From Candidatus Methanomethylophilaceae archaeon (GTDB taxonomy: Archaea > Thermoplasmatota > Thermoplasmata > Methanomassiliicoccales > Methanomethylophilaceae): 7,809 nucleotides of DNA. Location: the NCBI GenBank assembly GCA_011620825.1, contig WOYN01000001.1, positions 1 to 7,809 on the forward strand. The letters are read 5' to 3'. The notes beneath the pieces are model-generated. The model was not told the DNA's origin and made no database searches. It was given only the letters and a program-made list of their open reading frames with translations. The number at the start of each line of letters is the position of its first letter. The first letter of the stretch is position 1. Shown here piece after piece: positions 1 to 7,527 of this stretch. A program made the position numbers and the translations under genes.

Positions 1-120
1 CTCGATGATGAGGCCGTCCCTCTTCATCTTCAGGATCTTGTGCCCGCCTTTGGTGAGCTTGATCCTTCTCTTCAGGTCCAGGAGGACCGAACGGTTCGGG
101 GTTATTTCGTGGGCTGCCAT
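1..120 (-). CDS. atpD: A-type ATP synthase subunit D, N-terminal part (cut by window edge)
   Basis: This is the start of the central rotor-shaft subunit D. With F it forms the axle that turns inside the A3B3 head and transmits torque from the membrane ring through subunit C. Forty codons are visible with no stop, from the ATG at 120 to the window edge. The visible protein contains LLDLKRRIKLTKGGHKILK followed by KRDGLIIE. This matches the conserved amino-terminal helix of the D family (LLxLKxRxxxAxxGHxLLKxKRD), which forms one strand of the long antiparallel coiled coil. The full protein in this family is usually about 200 residues, so about four fifths lie outside. The start lies 4 nt after the stop of subunit B, and its ribosome site (GTGATCC) includes that stop codon. 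The identification is firm from the motif and from its place after B. I cannot judge the integrity of the rest. Confidence 0.93.
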   Translation of the reverse strand, partial: MAAHEITPNRSVLLDLKRRIKLTKGGHKILKMKRDGLIIE

Positions 121-121
121 C

Positions 122-128
122 GGATCAC
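122..128 (-). promoter_or_regulatory. Ribosome binding site of atpD, overlapping the atpB stop
   Basis: The minus strand reads GTGATCC, then one base, then ATG. The seven bases are complementary to part of the archaeal 16S rRNA 3' tail (whose complement is AGGAGGTGATCC). Aligned to that full complement, the GGAGG position would end 7 nt before the ATG. The TGA inside the motif is the stop codon of atpB, so the ribosome ending B already sits over the D start site. Confidence 0.6.
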
Positions 129-1504
129 TTCTTCGGGAGGTACTTCTCGATGTACTTGCGGTCTATCCTGTTCAGCTGGTCCACATCGAGCTCGGTCAGT
201 ATATCCCAGGCTATATCGAGGGTCTTCTCGATGGAACGGTCCTCGTCGTGTCCCTGACGGACGATGCGGTCTTCGAAGAGGTCTGCGAAATCCAGGTATT
301 TCCTGTCCTTCTCGGACAGCGAGTCCTTACCGACGATCGCCACGAGCCCTCTGAGGTCCTTGCCTTCCGCATACGCGGCATACAGCTGGTCGGAAACGGC
401 CTTGTGGTCATCCCTGGTCTTTCCCTTTCCGACACCTGAGTTCATCAGACGGCTGAGGGAAGACGAAACGTTGACCGGCGGGTATATGCCGTTGCGGTGC
501 AGCTCCCTCGAAAGGACGATCTGACCCTCGGTGATGTAACCGGACAGGTCGGGGATCGGGTGGGTGATATCGTCTCCGGGCATTGAAAGGATTGGGATCT
601 GTGTGATCGATCCTTTCTTGTCCTTGATCCTTCCGGCACGCTCATACAGCTGTGCCAGGTCGGTATACATGTAACCTGGGTATCCGCGCCTTCCGGGCAC
701 TTCCTCTCTGGCCGCCGATACCTGACGCAACGCCTCGCAGTAGTTGGTGACGTCGGTCATGATCACAAGCACCTGCATATCCAGTTCGAAGGCCATGTAC
801 TCCGCGGTGGTGAGTCCCAGACGGGGCGTGACTATACGCTCGACAGCGGGGTCATCGGCGAGGTTCAGGAAGACCACTGCGCTTTTCAGCGCTCCGGTCC
901 TCTCGAACTCCTTCATGAACATCTGCTTCTCTTCGTTGGTGATACCCATGGCGATGAACACCACGGCGAACTCTTCGTTCTCGCCGCGGACCTTCGCCTG
1001 CCTCGCGATCTGCAGGGCTATGTCGTTGTGGGGCAGACCGGATGCCGAGAATATCGGCAGCTTCTGTCCCCTGACCAGGGTGTTCATACCGTCGATGGTG
1101 GATATCCCGGTCTCGATGAAATCGGACGGGCTGTCCCTTGCCCACGGATTGATGGCCGCTCCTTCGATCCCGAGCTCTTTCTCGGGAACGATGGGCGCCC
1201 CGCCGTCGATGGGTTCTCCTGCTCCTGACAATACCCTTCCGAGCATGTCCCTGGAAACGGGCATCTTCATCGCCTCTCCGAGGAAGCGCACAGATGCAGA
1301 CCTGTCGATACCGGTGGTGCCTTCGAATATCTGAACGACGACCAGGTCATCGGATGAATCGAGAACCTGCCCTCTCCTGACACTTCCGTTCGAGAGCCTG
1401 ACCGAGACCATCTCCTGGTATCCGACCGGCTCGGTCTTCTTGACGAAGATGAGGGGTCCGGCAATCTGGGAGATCGTCTTGTACTCTTTGGTTACTTTTG
1501 CCAT
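125..1504 (-). CDS. atpB: A-type ATP synthase subunit B (non-catalytic nucleotide-binding subunit)
   Basis: Subunit B (459 aa) alternates with A in the A3B3 head. It binds nucleotide without hydrolysing it and lends residues to the catalytic site at the A/B interface. The amino-terminal beta-barrel covers roughly residues 8-75 ([10 protein letters not shown] at 11-20). The RecA-like core follows ([21 protein letters not shown] at about 118-138), then a helical carboxyl-terminal domain. Where the catalytic subunit has a P-loop, this protein has [10 protein letters not shown] (152-161), which lacks the GKT of Walker A, as expected for B. Arg352 in SLSRLM is the likely arginine finger that reaches the A-site nucleotide. 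[20 protein letters not shown] (241-260) is the Walker-B-like strand. Length is normal for the family and the frame is intact. The ATG lies 4 nt after the stop of A, preceded by GGGAGTGTGAT (1508-1518). The GTGAT part includes A's TGA stop and has the same 7-nt aligned spacing seen elsewhere in the operon. Confidence 0.98.
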   Translation of the reverse strand: MAKVTKEYKTISQIAGPLIFVKKTEPVGYQEMVSVRLSNGSVRRGQVLDSSDDLVVVQIFEGTTGIDRSASVRFLGEAMKMPVSRDMLGRVLSGAGEPIDGGAPIVPEKELGIEGAAINPWARDSPSDFIETGISTIDGMNTLVRGQKLPIFSASGLPHNDIALQIARQAKVRGENEEFAVVFIAMGITNEEKQMFMKEFERTGALKSAVVFLNLADDPAVERIVTPRLGLTTAEYMAFELDMQVLVIMTDVTNYCEALRQVSAAREEVPGRRGYPGYMYTDLAQLYERAGRIKDKKGSITQIPILSMPGDDITHPIPDLSGYITEGQIVLSRELHRNGIYPPVNVSSSLSRLMNSGVGKGKTRDDHKAVSDQLYAAYAEGKDLRGLVAIVGKDSLSEKDRKYLDFADLFEDRIVRQGHDEDRSIEKTLDIAWDILTELDVDQLNRIDRKYIEKYLPKK

Positions 1505-1508
1505 AGTA

Positions 1509-3245
1509 TCACACTCCCAGTCCTTTGAACTGTTCTTCCATGTCTGCTCCTACTGCTTTCAGCTCTTCGTCGATCTTCTCTTCGTACTTGGCCTGGTTGA
1601 ACCTCTGCCTGACAGGTAGGTATGCGATCTTGTCGACGGCTATTCCGTTGGCTATCGCCTTTTCGGCCAGATCGGAGAATTTCCTGATTAGCTTCATCAT
1701 GACGTACTGTCTCTCGACAGGGCAGTAGCAGTCCACGGGGTGGTATGCGTTCTGCTGGAGGAATATCTCACGTATCATTTTCGCGGTCTCGAGGGTCATC
1801 TTCTGCTCGTCCGGCAGTGAATCGGAACCGACCATCTGGACTATCTCCTGGAGCTCCGATTCCCTCTGGAGGACCTGCATTGCCCATGCCCTCTGATCGA
1901 TGAAATCCTCTGCGACGTTGTCCTTGAACCATCCGGACAGCTCCTTTCCGTACATGGTGTAGGAGGTCAGCCAGTTGATGGTTGGGAAGTGCCTCCTCTC
2001 TCTAAGCTTGGTGTCGAGTGCCCAGAACACACGTACGATACGCAGGGTGTTCTGTGTAACAGGCTCGGACAGGTCTCCTCCGGGGGGAGAAACCGCACCG
2101 ATAACGGTGATGGACCCGTCCTCTCCGTTGAGGGTCTTTGCACGGCATGCGCGCTCGTAGAACTCGGATAGCCTTCCCGCGAGGTAGGCGGGGTACCCTT
2201 CTTCTCCGGGCATCTCTTCCAATCTGGATGAAATCTCACGCATGGCCTCGGCCCACCTTGAGGTGGAGTCGGCCATGAGAGCGACGTTATATCCCATGTC
2301 CCTGAAGTACTCCGCTATGGTCATTCCGGTGTAAACGGACGCTTCCCTTGCGGCGACAGGCATGTTGGATGTGTTGGCGATCAGAACGGTCCTCTTCATG
2401 AGCGACTCTCCCGTCCTGGGGTCCGTCAGTTCGGGGAATTCTGTAAGAACTTCCGTCATTTCGTTTCCGCGTTCTCCGCATCCTATGTATACCACGATCT
2501 CGGCGTCCGAGAATTTGGCCAGGGACTGCTGTGTGACCGTCTTTCCGGTACCGAACGCACCGGGAATTGCGGCTGCTCCTCCTTTTGCAAGGGGGAACAT
2601 CGTATCCAGGACCCTGAGCCCTGTAATGAGTGGCACGTCGGGCATGTACTTCTCGGCGACCGGGCGGGGTCCACGGACCGGCCATTTCTGGACCATCGTG
2701 AGCTCGTGCCCGTCGACTACGGCGATGACCTTATCGACGTTGTATTTCCCTTTCTCTGCGATCTTCTCGACTTTTCCTTTCGAAATGGCCGGAGGCACCA
2801 TGATCTTGTGCATCATGGACCCCTCCTGGACCGTACCGAGAACCTGCCCGGCAGATACTTCGTCCCCGACTTTAACCGTGGGAACGAATTCCCATTCGAG
2901 GTCTCTGCTCAGTCCGGGTGCGGTGGCACCGCGGAAGATGAAGTCTCCCATCATCTCCCTCAGGACCGGCAGGGGCCTCTGGATCCCGTCATAAACGGAG
3001 GTCAGAAGTCCTGGTCCCAGCTCTACGACGAGAGGGAGGCCGGTATTTGTAACCGGTTCGCCGGGTTTGATACCGGACGTCTCCTCGTAAACCTGGATGA
3101 TTGTCTTGTCGCCTACGATCTTAATGACCTCTCCCATCAGCTTCTCGTTGCCAACATGCACGACGTCGTACATCCTGGGCGATATCCCGATGGCGGTCAC
3201 GACCGGTCCGGCAACCCTGTAAATTACACCTTGTTCAGCGGTCAT
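1509..3245 (-). CDS. atpA: A-type ATP synthase subunit A (catalytic ATPase subunit)
   Basis: This 578-aa catalytic subunit makes or hydrolyses ATP in the cytoplasmic head. The amino-terminal barrel covers about residues 5-70. The A-specific non-homologous insert, absent from F-type beta subunits, covers about 110-190 ([20 protein letters not shown] at 101-120). Walker A is GAFGTGKT (229-236, Lys235 and Thr236 on the phosphates). The catalytic glutamate is Glu258 in CGERGNEM (256-263). Walker B is [14 protein letters not shown] (321-334, Asp326). A helical carboxyl-terminal domain that contacts D and F follows. Family length is about 580, so it is complete. No intein interrupts the P-loop, a known intein site in archaeal A subunits. 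The P-loop has Ala230 and Thr233, whereas Pyrococcus-type enzymes have Pro and Ser. The ATG directly abuts the TGA of F, with AGAGG at 3254-3258 placed 8 nt upstream. Two further ATGs just upstream are out of frame. Confidence 0.99.
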   Translation of the reverse strand: MTAEQGVIYRVAGPVVTAIGISPRMYDVVHVGNEKLMGEVIKIVGDKTIIQVYEETSGIKPGEPVTNTGLPLVVELGPGLLTSVYDGIQRPLPVLREMMGDFIFRGATAPGLSRDLEWEFVPTVKVGDEVSAGQVLGTVQEGSMMHKIMVPPAISKGKVEKIAEKGKYNVDKVIAVVDGHELTMVQKWPVRGPRPVAEKYMPDVPLITGLRVLDTMFPLAKGGAAAIPGAFGTGKTVTQQSLAKFSDAEIVVYIGCGERGNEMTEVLTEFPELTDPRTGESLMKRTVLIANTSNMPVAAREASVYTGMTIAEYFRDMGYNVALMADSTSRWAEAMREISSRLEEMPGEEGYPAYLAGRLSEFYERACRAKTLNGEDGSITVIGAVSPPGGDLSEPVTQNTLRIVRVFWALDTKLRERRHFPTINWLTSYTMYGKELSGWFKDNVAEDFIDQRAWAMQVLQRESELQEIVQMVGSDSLPDEQKMTLETAKMIREIFLQQNAYHPVDCYCPVERQYVMMKLIRKFSDLAEKAIANGIAVDKIAYLPVRQRFNQAKYEEKIDEELKAVGADMEEQFKGLGV

Positions 3246-3551
3246 TCATTCATCCTCTGCTTTGTATAAATCAACGCCAATTACTCTCTTTACTTTCTCA
3301 CGGAGGTCACTTTCGTCGCCCCCTACCGGCACAATGACCGGCTGGATCGAATCCAACACCCTGTTCCTGACGTTGTGGGACAGGTATGCAAGGTCCTTGG
3401 CGTCAACCGCCAGGACCCCCACGTTGGGATCTCCGATTGCTTCCAGCATCTTTTCCTGGTAGTTCAATTCGTTTGCGACGAATACCATCCTGAGCCCCGC
3501 GAGGCGGAACCCGAGCACGAACTCCTCGTTACCGATAACAGCTATTTCCAT
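3246..3551 (-). CDS. atpF: A-type ATP synthase subunit F (central stalk)
   Basis: Subunit F (101 aa) is a small Rossmann-like protein that binds the D shaft. In related enzymes it stiffens the central stalk and influences ATPase activity. The amino terminus MEIAVIGNEEFVLGFRLAG has the typical first strand (IAVIGN) and the family's GF-RLAG motif. A second strand (MVFVAN, residues 22-27) and a strand with VGVLAVDAKDLAYL (about 43-56) follow. Then come PVIVPVGG (about 72-79) and a charged carboxyl-terminal helix. Length and fold pattern match the family. The gene begins inside the stop of C (TGATG, one shared base) and ends flush against the start of A. Its ribosome site GGTGATC is encoded by the last codons of C. 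Translational coupling to C is therefore likely, by inference. Confidence 0.96.
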   Translation of the reverse strand: MEIAVIGNEEFVLGFRLAGLRMVFVANELNYQEKMLEAIGDPNVGVLAVDAKDLAYLSHNVRNRVLDSIQPVIVPVGGDESDLREKVKRVIGVDLYKAEDE

Positions 3552-4612
3552 CAGATCACCAGCAGCCCCTTGATAACATCGATGTCCAGCCCGCTCTGGA
3601 CCCCCCTTGCGATAGCAAGTATGTTGGAAACCTCCGTTTCCTTGTGGATCATGTAGTCTATCACCGGAGCGACGGACAACGGGTTCATATGGGAGAACTT
3701 CTTCGCGCGTTCCATCTCATATTTCCTCAGGGCGCTCTCTATTGCCCTTATCGAAACAGCGGGGGCATCGAGCAACGGCTTCACGGCCTCGTAGAAATCC
3801 ATCTGCGAGATCTCGCTTGAAACCGCAGACACCGACTCTATGTTGGCCAGCTGTGCGGCCGTCCTTCTGTCGATCTGCTTTCCGCCGGGCACTATATATT
3901 CCATGACGTTCGCTTCGCCGCAGATTCCTTCGGCCTTGAGCTTCATTATAGTGGAGAAGTTCACAAGGTCGATCTCCCGCCTGACATAGTCCTGGAACAT
4001 CAGCGTGGGCCTGCTGTTGGGCACAATGGCCTGGAGAAGTCTCGCATACTTGAATTTGTCAAGGTAATCTTCTATGACCGCGAGCCCTCCGGATGTTCCC
4101 ATGTATGCCGCTATCAGGTCCGACGGGATATTGACGGAGTCCATCCTGCTGTATTCGGTCAATATCTCTTCTACAGTCGAGAGCGACAGAAGCTTGTCCA
4201 GGTGTGCCTCCTTGAGGCTTCCTGCAGGGACGAGATCTTCTCTGATGCTCTTCTCGTCCAGTCCGAATGATTTGCCGCGGAGTATCATCTTAACGTTCCA
4301 GATATTCCATTTCTCCAGGTACGCCGAGACCATGGTGTACAGCTCCCCCTCGGATGCCTTGAGGATGCTTGTGAACACCCTCGACATGTTCAGGTAGGAC
4401 GCGTACTCCACCAGGTCGATGCCGGACATCCTGCCTGCAAGCTCGGACATTTCCTTTTGGTATCCGCTCTCGCTCATGTAACGGGAGATCTCAGGAAGGG
4501 ACATGAGCAACATCTTGTTGTATTCCTCTTCCTTGATCAGCTGGGACTTCTTCGCCTTGACCCGGGTTACCGTGTATGCGTAGTTGCCACGTCTCGTGTT
4601 GCGCCTGAACAT
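3551..4612 (-). CDS. atpC: A-type ATP synthase subunit C (rotor-ring socket, V-type d homologue)
   Basis: Subunit C (353 aa) is the funnel-shaped, all-helical socket on the cytoplasmic face of the K ring, into which the D/F shaft fits. It is homologous to eukaryotic V-ATPase subunit d. The protein is predicted to be almost entirely helical and shows its internal-repeat landmarks: an early Y-A-Y-TVTRVKAKK segment (11-22) and WNIWNVKMILRGKSFG (102-117). VRREIDLVNFSTIMKLK (210-226) corresponds to the second-repeat counterpart of the REIDxxNxxxxxR-type helix. The carboxyl-terminal NPLSVAPVIDYMIHKETEV (310-328) resembles the family's PLSIxPxxxYxxxKExEV end. The length is typical. The ATG at 4612 lies 4 nt after the stop of E, with GGGTGA containing that stop as the ribosome site. 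The last base of its stop codon is the first base of the F start. Identity is firm from motifs and position. Confidence 0.95.
   Translation of the reverse strand: MFRRNTRRGNYAYTVTRVKAKKSQLIKEEEYNKMLLMSLPEISRYMSESGYQKEMSELAGRMSGIDLVEYASYLNMSRVFTSILKASEGELYTMVSAYLEKWNIWNVKMILRGKSFGLDEKSIREDLVPAGSLKEAHLDKLLSLSTVEEILTEYSRMDSVNIPSDLIAAYMGTSGGLAVIEDYLDKFKYARLLQAIVPNSRPTLMFQDYVRREIDLVNFSTIMKLKAEGICGEANVMEYIVPGGKQIDRRTAAQLANIESVSAVSSEISQMDFYEAVKPLLDAPAVSIRAIESALRKYEMERAKKFSHMNPLSVAPVIDYMIHKETEVSNILAIARGVQSGLDIDVIKGLLVI
3554..3560 (-). promoter_or_regulatory. Ribosome binding site of atpF within the end of atpC
   Basis: The minus strand reads GGTGATC, then TG, then ATG. The seven bases match the complement of the archaeal 16S tail, with an aligned spacing of 7 nt from the GG. 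They encode the last codons of subunit C, and the C stop immediately follows as TGATG. The site fixes the F start unambiguously. Confidence 0.7.
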
Positions 4613-4616
4613 GTAT

Positions 4617-4622
4617 TCACCC
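4617..4622 (-). promoter_or_regulatory. Ribosome binding site of atpC, overlapping the atpE stop
   Basis: The minus strand reads GGGTGA, then ATAC, then ATG. The TGA is the stop codon of subunit E. GGTGA pairs with the archaeal 16S tail, and the aligned distance from the GG to the ATG is again 7 nt. The same arrangement occurs at the B/D junction. Confidence 0.6.
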
Positions 4623-5174
4623 GAACAGGATATCCGATATGACTTTCAGGTTGCTGTCCCAGATGTCGCTCAGCAATGTTCTGTACTGCAGGTCGACCTC
4701 TGTGCTTCCATCCTTGCTCCTGAGAATAAGCCCCGCGCTGATGCCGCTGTCCTTCTCCACGGATTCCACGCCGAGCTCCTCGGCCGTGAAGTCGTCCTTA
4801 TCGGAAATGACCGCGATGGGCGCAGGTATCAGCTTCTTGGCGTCCTTGACGAGTGCTTTGTAGCGTGCCAGCTTGTCCGCTTTGGAAGAGGACTCCAGCT
4901 CCGCGAGCGCTTCGTCGAATGTGCGCGCGAGAATCTCCTTCTTCTTAGCCAGGACTATATTCTTGCTCTCCAGCTCCGCGCTGGAGATTTCCTGGCGCTC
5001 AAGGCGCTCGATCTCACTCTCGAGCCTCTTATTCTCGCTTGTCTTCATTTCAGAGATACGGGCGTCGACTTCCGCGTTGATCTTTTCGATCTCCGCCTTG
5101 GCCGCGTCCATTATGGACTTGACCTTGGCGTCAGCTTCCGCCTGTATCTCCTTCGTGACGCTTTCCAATGCCAT
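4617..5174 (-). CDS. atpE: A-type ATP synthase subunit E (peripheral stalk)
   Basis: Subunit E pairs with H to form the peripheral stalk(s) that tie the A3B3 head to subunit I and resist torque. With the chosen start the protein has 185 aa. Residues 1 to about 95 are a highly charged heptad-like helix rich in Ala, Glu and Lys, which forms the coiled coil with H. A globular domain that caps the top of B follows and ends with the family signature GLILRSKDGSTEVDLQYR (148-165) and LLSD. A GTG at 5195 would add seven residues, but that codon overlaps the stop of K and has no site at the usual distance. The ATG at 5174 has AGAGG 8 nt upstream and gives MALESV, the usual beginning of E proteins. It lies 17 nt after K and 4 nt before C. 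Confidence 0.94.
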   Translation of the reverse strand: MALESVTKEIQAEADAKVKSIMDAAKAEIEKINAEVDARISEMKTSENKRLESEIERLERQEISSAELESKNIVLAKKKEILARTFDEALAELESSSKADKLARYKALVKDAKKLIPAPIAVISDKDDFTAEELGVESVEKDSGISAGLILRSKDGSTEVDLQYRTLLSDIWDSNLKVISDILFG

Positions 5175-5182
5175 GAGATGAG

Positions 5183-5187
5183 CCTCT
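5183..5187 (-). promoter_or_regulatory. Ribosome binding site that decides the atpE start
   Basis: AGAGG on the minus strand is separated by 8 nt from the ATG at 5174. It lies downstream of the alternative GTG at 5195, so it cannot serve that codon. It supports the shorter 185-residue subunit E. Confidence 0.65.
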
Positions 5188-5191
5188 GGCT

Positions 5192-5425
5192 TCACATCAC
5201 GAAGATAGCAAGGATAGCGATAACCAGTCCGAAGATGACGATTGTCTCAGGAAGAACCATATATATCATAGCCCTTCCGAAAAGGCTGGCATCTTCCGTT
5301 ATGGCACCCACTGCTGCGGCACCGATGTCTTTCTCAGCCATACCGGACCCAAGTCCGGCCAGTCCAACTGCTATTCCAGCTCCGATTGCGATCAATCCAG
5401 CTCCGATGTCTCCTTCCAATACCAT
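5192..5425 (-). CDS. atpK: A-type ATP synthase subunit K (c-ring proteolipid, single hairpin)
   Basis: Subunit K is the membrane proteolipid whose copies form the rotating ion-binding ring. It has 77 aa and two transmembrane helices (about 6-30 and 52-76) joined by a short polar loop with EKDIGAAAVGAITED (31-45). The first helix is a small-residue GxG-rich helix (GAGLIAIGAGIAVGLAGLGSG), as in all c subunits. The ion-carrying carboxylate is Glu60 in LPETIVIFG (58-66). Only one hairpin is present, unlike the duplicated V-type proteolipids or the fused multi-hairpin forms known in some methanogens. Glu31 follows the helix-1 segment and, by my hand alignment, falls near the Gln of sodium-binding c subunits. 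The coupling ion is not settled by this. The ATG is 2 nt after the stop of I, with AGAGG (5433-5437) 7 nt upstream. No cleavable signal peptide is evident. Confidence 0.97.
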   Translation of the reverse strand: MVLEGDIGAGLIAIGAGIAVGLAGLGSGMAEKDIGAAAVGAITEDASLFGRAMIYMVLPETIVIFGLVIAILAIFVM

Positions 5426-5427
5426 TT

Positions 5428-7527
5428 TTATACCTCTGCTTTGGTTTTATTTTCTGTTTTAAGTGGTTCGTAATGGGTTTTCTTGCGTATGATCTTGAGA
5501 GGAGCGTACTCCTTTCCGCCTCCGACAAAAAACTTGGCCATCAGTTCGACGTACTGCAGCCTTACGCTGTGCAGTCCCGCCGAAAGGATCGCCAGGAAGA
5601 ATATCATGAGGTGACCGATCAGGAACACGGCAAATCCGAGTATTATGCCCGTGATGCCTCCCATCGTGCCGTAGATCATATTGAACGCAATATGGTTGAA
5701 GGCCAGCGCCATGCCCGCTTTGGACATTCCGATGGCCGCCAAACGTGTGTAGGAAAGTATGTTCCCCGCGATTCCCGGAAGTTCCATAATGCTCATTCCG
5801 CCGTGGCTCTTGAGGTTGATCGCACATCCTATTATCAAAAGCACTATTCCCATGGCGAAGGGCACCATGTATTCCGTCATCAGGCTGCTCATGTCCCCTA
5901 TCAGCGAGTACGCCAACGCATAACAGAACATCACCAGACCGACGAATGCGAATATCCATCCACCCTGTTCCATGAAGGCGTGCTTGAAGCCGAGCCTCAT
6001 ATGGATGTTTATGAACGCGCATATGTACCCGATCATCAGGTGCACTATCCCTATGTAGACCGAAAGCTTCAGGAGAAGCGGAATCTCCACAAGCTTTCCA
6101 ACACCCACGTGGTTGATGATATTTCCTTCCTCGGCGTGGATGAATTCCGGCAGTACGGCCGTGAACGCGCCAAGCGCCCCCTCCTGCATACCGAATACAT
6201 GTTCCCATGTCATGTTAGTGGGTGACAAATATGTTCCGGTGAAGTGCATTCCGAGACACTCTCCGTAGAACAGGAGTCCGAAAACGAACGACCATATTCC
6301 GCCGAAGAGCAGGACGCGCGCGACGATACGCCAGTCTTTGCTTTTGGCGACTTTGAGCCCGTATATTCCCAATATTATGAACGGGATGGCATATCCGACA
6401 TCTCCCACCATGAATCCGAAGAACAGGGGCAGGAATAATGCAATGAGGATTGTTGGATCGATCTCCTGGTACTTCGGCACATCCACAAGTTTTGTGGCGT
6501 ACTCATAGCCTGCGGAATACCCTCCGTTGTTCATCTTTGTGGGCGCCGTCTTGAAACGTTTCTCCGCCGTCTCGACCTCGGCGTCCTTGCGTCCGCGGGT
6601 CTCCTGGAACTCGACGTACATTCTGCCGTCAGAGTCTTTTTCCAGTTTTTCCTTGACGTGCTCCACTCTCTTGGTGGGCACCCACGCATCGATGACGAAC
6701 GAGTATTCGCTCGTAGCGATTCTGAGTGGGAGCTCTCCTTTTTCAACGGTTATCGACAGGTCCTCGTCCGATGCTCTGAGAAATGCCTGATAGTTTTCCT
6801 TCAGGACCGCAAGATTTTCTTCAACCTTTGCGAGAGTCGCTTCCATCTCCGCGATCTCGGCTTCTACAGCCTTAAGCGCGTCGGCCGGTATCCCGGAAAC
6901 CCCGGGCGGCACCTGGACCTCGGAAAATCCATACGCGGATAGCAATGATGATACCTTGTCCCTGTCGTTGTCCCTTACGAAAACGGCCACCGCGATGGGA
7001 CCTTTCTTTTTGGTGGCGATAAAAAACTCCGCGTCCATCGCTTTGATGGCCTCGGAGGGGTCGTCGACAACGGTGCCGACGATGGTGGCGATACTCTTGA
7101 AACCATTGTAGAACTCAAGGTTCACCGGGAGCATCTGTAAAATTTCAAGGTTGTTTTTCTTGGTGTTTAGCGCGGCGATCCTCTGGTTGAGATCATTCCT
7201 TCTGTCGAGGGCCCTCACAATTTCATCCTCGGCCGATTCGACGCTGGCAGATTTGATCCGGCTCTTTATCTCTTCCACTGACAGGCTGGGAGTTTTGGTA
7301 TGCTTGTTTATACCCAGCTCCTTCTCCATGAACCTCACTTTCAGAAGCCTCTCGGAGGCCTTTGATGAGTATTCGCGGGGCGACCCGATGGAAAAGCCCT
7401 CGTCCGCGTCGACCGTGTGATCGATCAGGTGTACCGCTTCGGCACCGTACAAGACCTCGATAGCCTCGTCCATGTGGGCTTTGGTACCCGCTATTACAAT
7501 CCTACTCATCGACTCAGGAAGCGACAT
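5428..7527 (-). CDS. atpI: A-type ATP synthase subunit I (a-type membrane stator)
   Basis: Subunit I (699 aa, homologous to V-ATPase subunit a) holds the two ion half-channels beside the K ring and anchors the peripheral stalks. Residues 1 to about 345 form the cytoplasmic arm, with coiled-coil stretches near 84-130 and 215-250. Seven or eight membrane segments follow, roughly at 357-388, 399-421, 484-508, 521-543, 552-570, 583-612 and 618-651, and a basic tail closes the protein. Arg595 in LSYTRLAAIG (591-600) and Arg656 in LHSVRLQYVE (652-661) match the two conserved arginines in the last helices of the V/A family, which face the ring carboxylate. The start at 7527 is chosen because GAGAGG stands 7 nt upstream. 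It overlaps the end of H by 14 nt. An ATG at 7509, giving MSRIVIAG and no overlap, is possible but has no clear ribosome site. The gene is intact and of typical length. Confidence 0.97.
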   Translation of the reverse strand: MSLPESMSRIVIAGTKAHMDEAIEVLYGAEAVHLIDHTVDADEGFSIGSPREYSSKASERLLKVRFMEKELGINKHTKTPSLSVEEIKSRIKSASVESAEDEIVRALDRRNDLNQRIAALNTKKNNLEILQMLPVNLEFYNGFKSIATIVGTVVDDPSEAIKAMDAEFFIATKKKGPIAVAVFVRDNDRDKVSSLLSAYGFSEVQVPPGVSGIPADALKAVEAEIAEMEATLAKVEENLAVLKENYQAFLRASDEDLSITVEKGELPLRIATSEYSFVIDAWVPTKRVEHVKEKLEKDSDGRMYVEFQETRGRKDAEVETAEKRFKTAPTKMNNGGYSAGYEYATKLVDVPKYQEIDPTILIALFLPLFFGFMVGDVGYAIPFIILGIYGLKVAKSKDWRIVARVLLFGGIWSFVFGLLFYGECLGMHFTGTYLSPTNMTWEHVFGMQEGALGAFTAVLPEFIHAEEGNIINHVGVGKLVEIPLLLKLSVYIGIVHLMIGYICAFINIHMRLGFKHAFMEQGGWIFAFVGLVMFCYALAYSLIGDMSSLMTEYMVPFAMGIVLLIIGCAINLKSHGGMSIMELPGIAGNILSYTRLAAIGMSKAGMALAFNHIAFNMIYGTMGGITGIILGFAVFLIGHLMIFFLAILSAGLHSVRLQYVELMAKFFVGGGKEYAPLKIIRKKTHYEPLKTENKTKAEV

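Noticed and set aside
744..1334. A 196-residue plus-strand open frame opposite subunit B.
   Set aside because: It is fully antisense to conserved B coding sequence, is Ser/Met/Pro-rich with no domain, and has no independent ribosome site that I trust.
1509..3245. Possible intein in subunit A.
   Set aside because: The P-loop, a known archaeal VMA intein site, is continuous, and the protein has the normal length of 578 residues.
5172..5195. GTG at 5195 as the start of subunit E.
   Set aside because: It overlaps the K stop, has no ribosome site at the spacing used by the other genes, and adds seven residues before the usual MALE-type beginning. The ATG at 5174 has AGAGG 8 nt upstream.
4584..6225. 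Long open frames on the plus strand opposite E, K and I (for example 4584-5462 and 5386-6225).
   Set aside because: They lie entirely antisense to well-supported ATP synthase genes. Their protein composition is arbitrary (rich in His, Arg and Tyr, or Ser and Leu) and no recognisable motif appears, so they are reflections of the codon use of the real genes.
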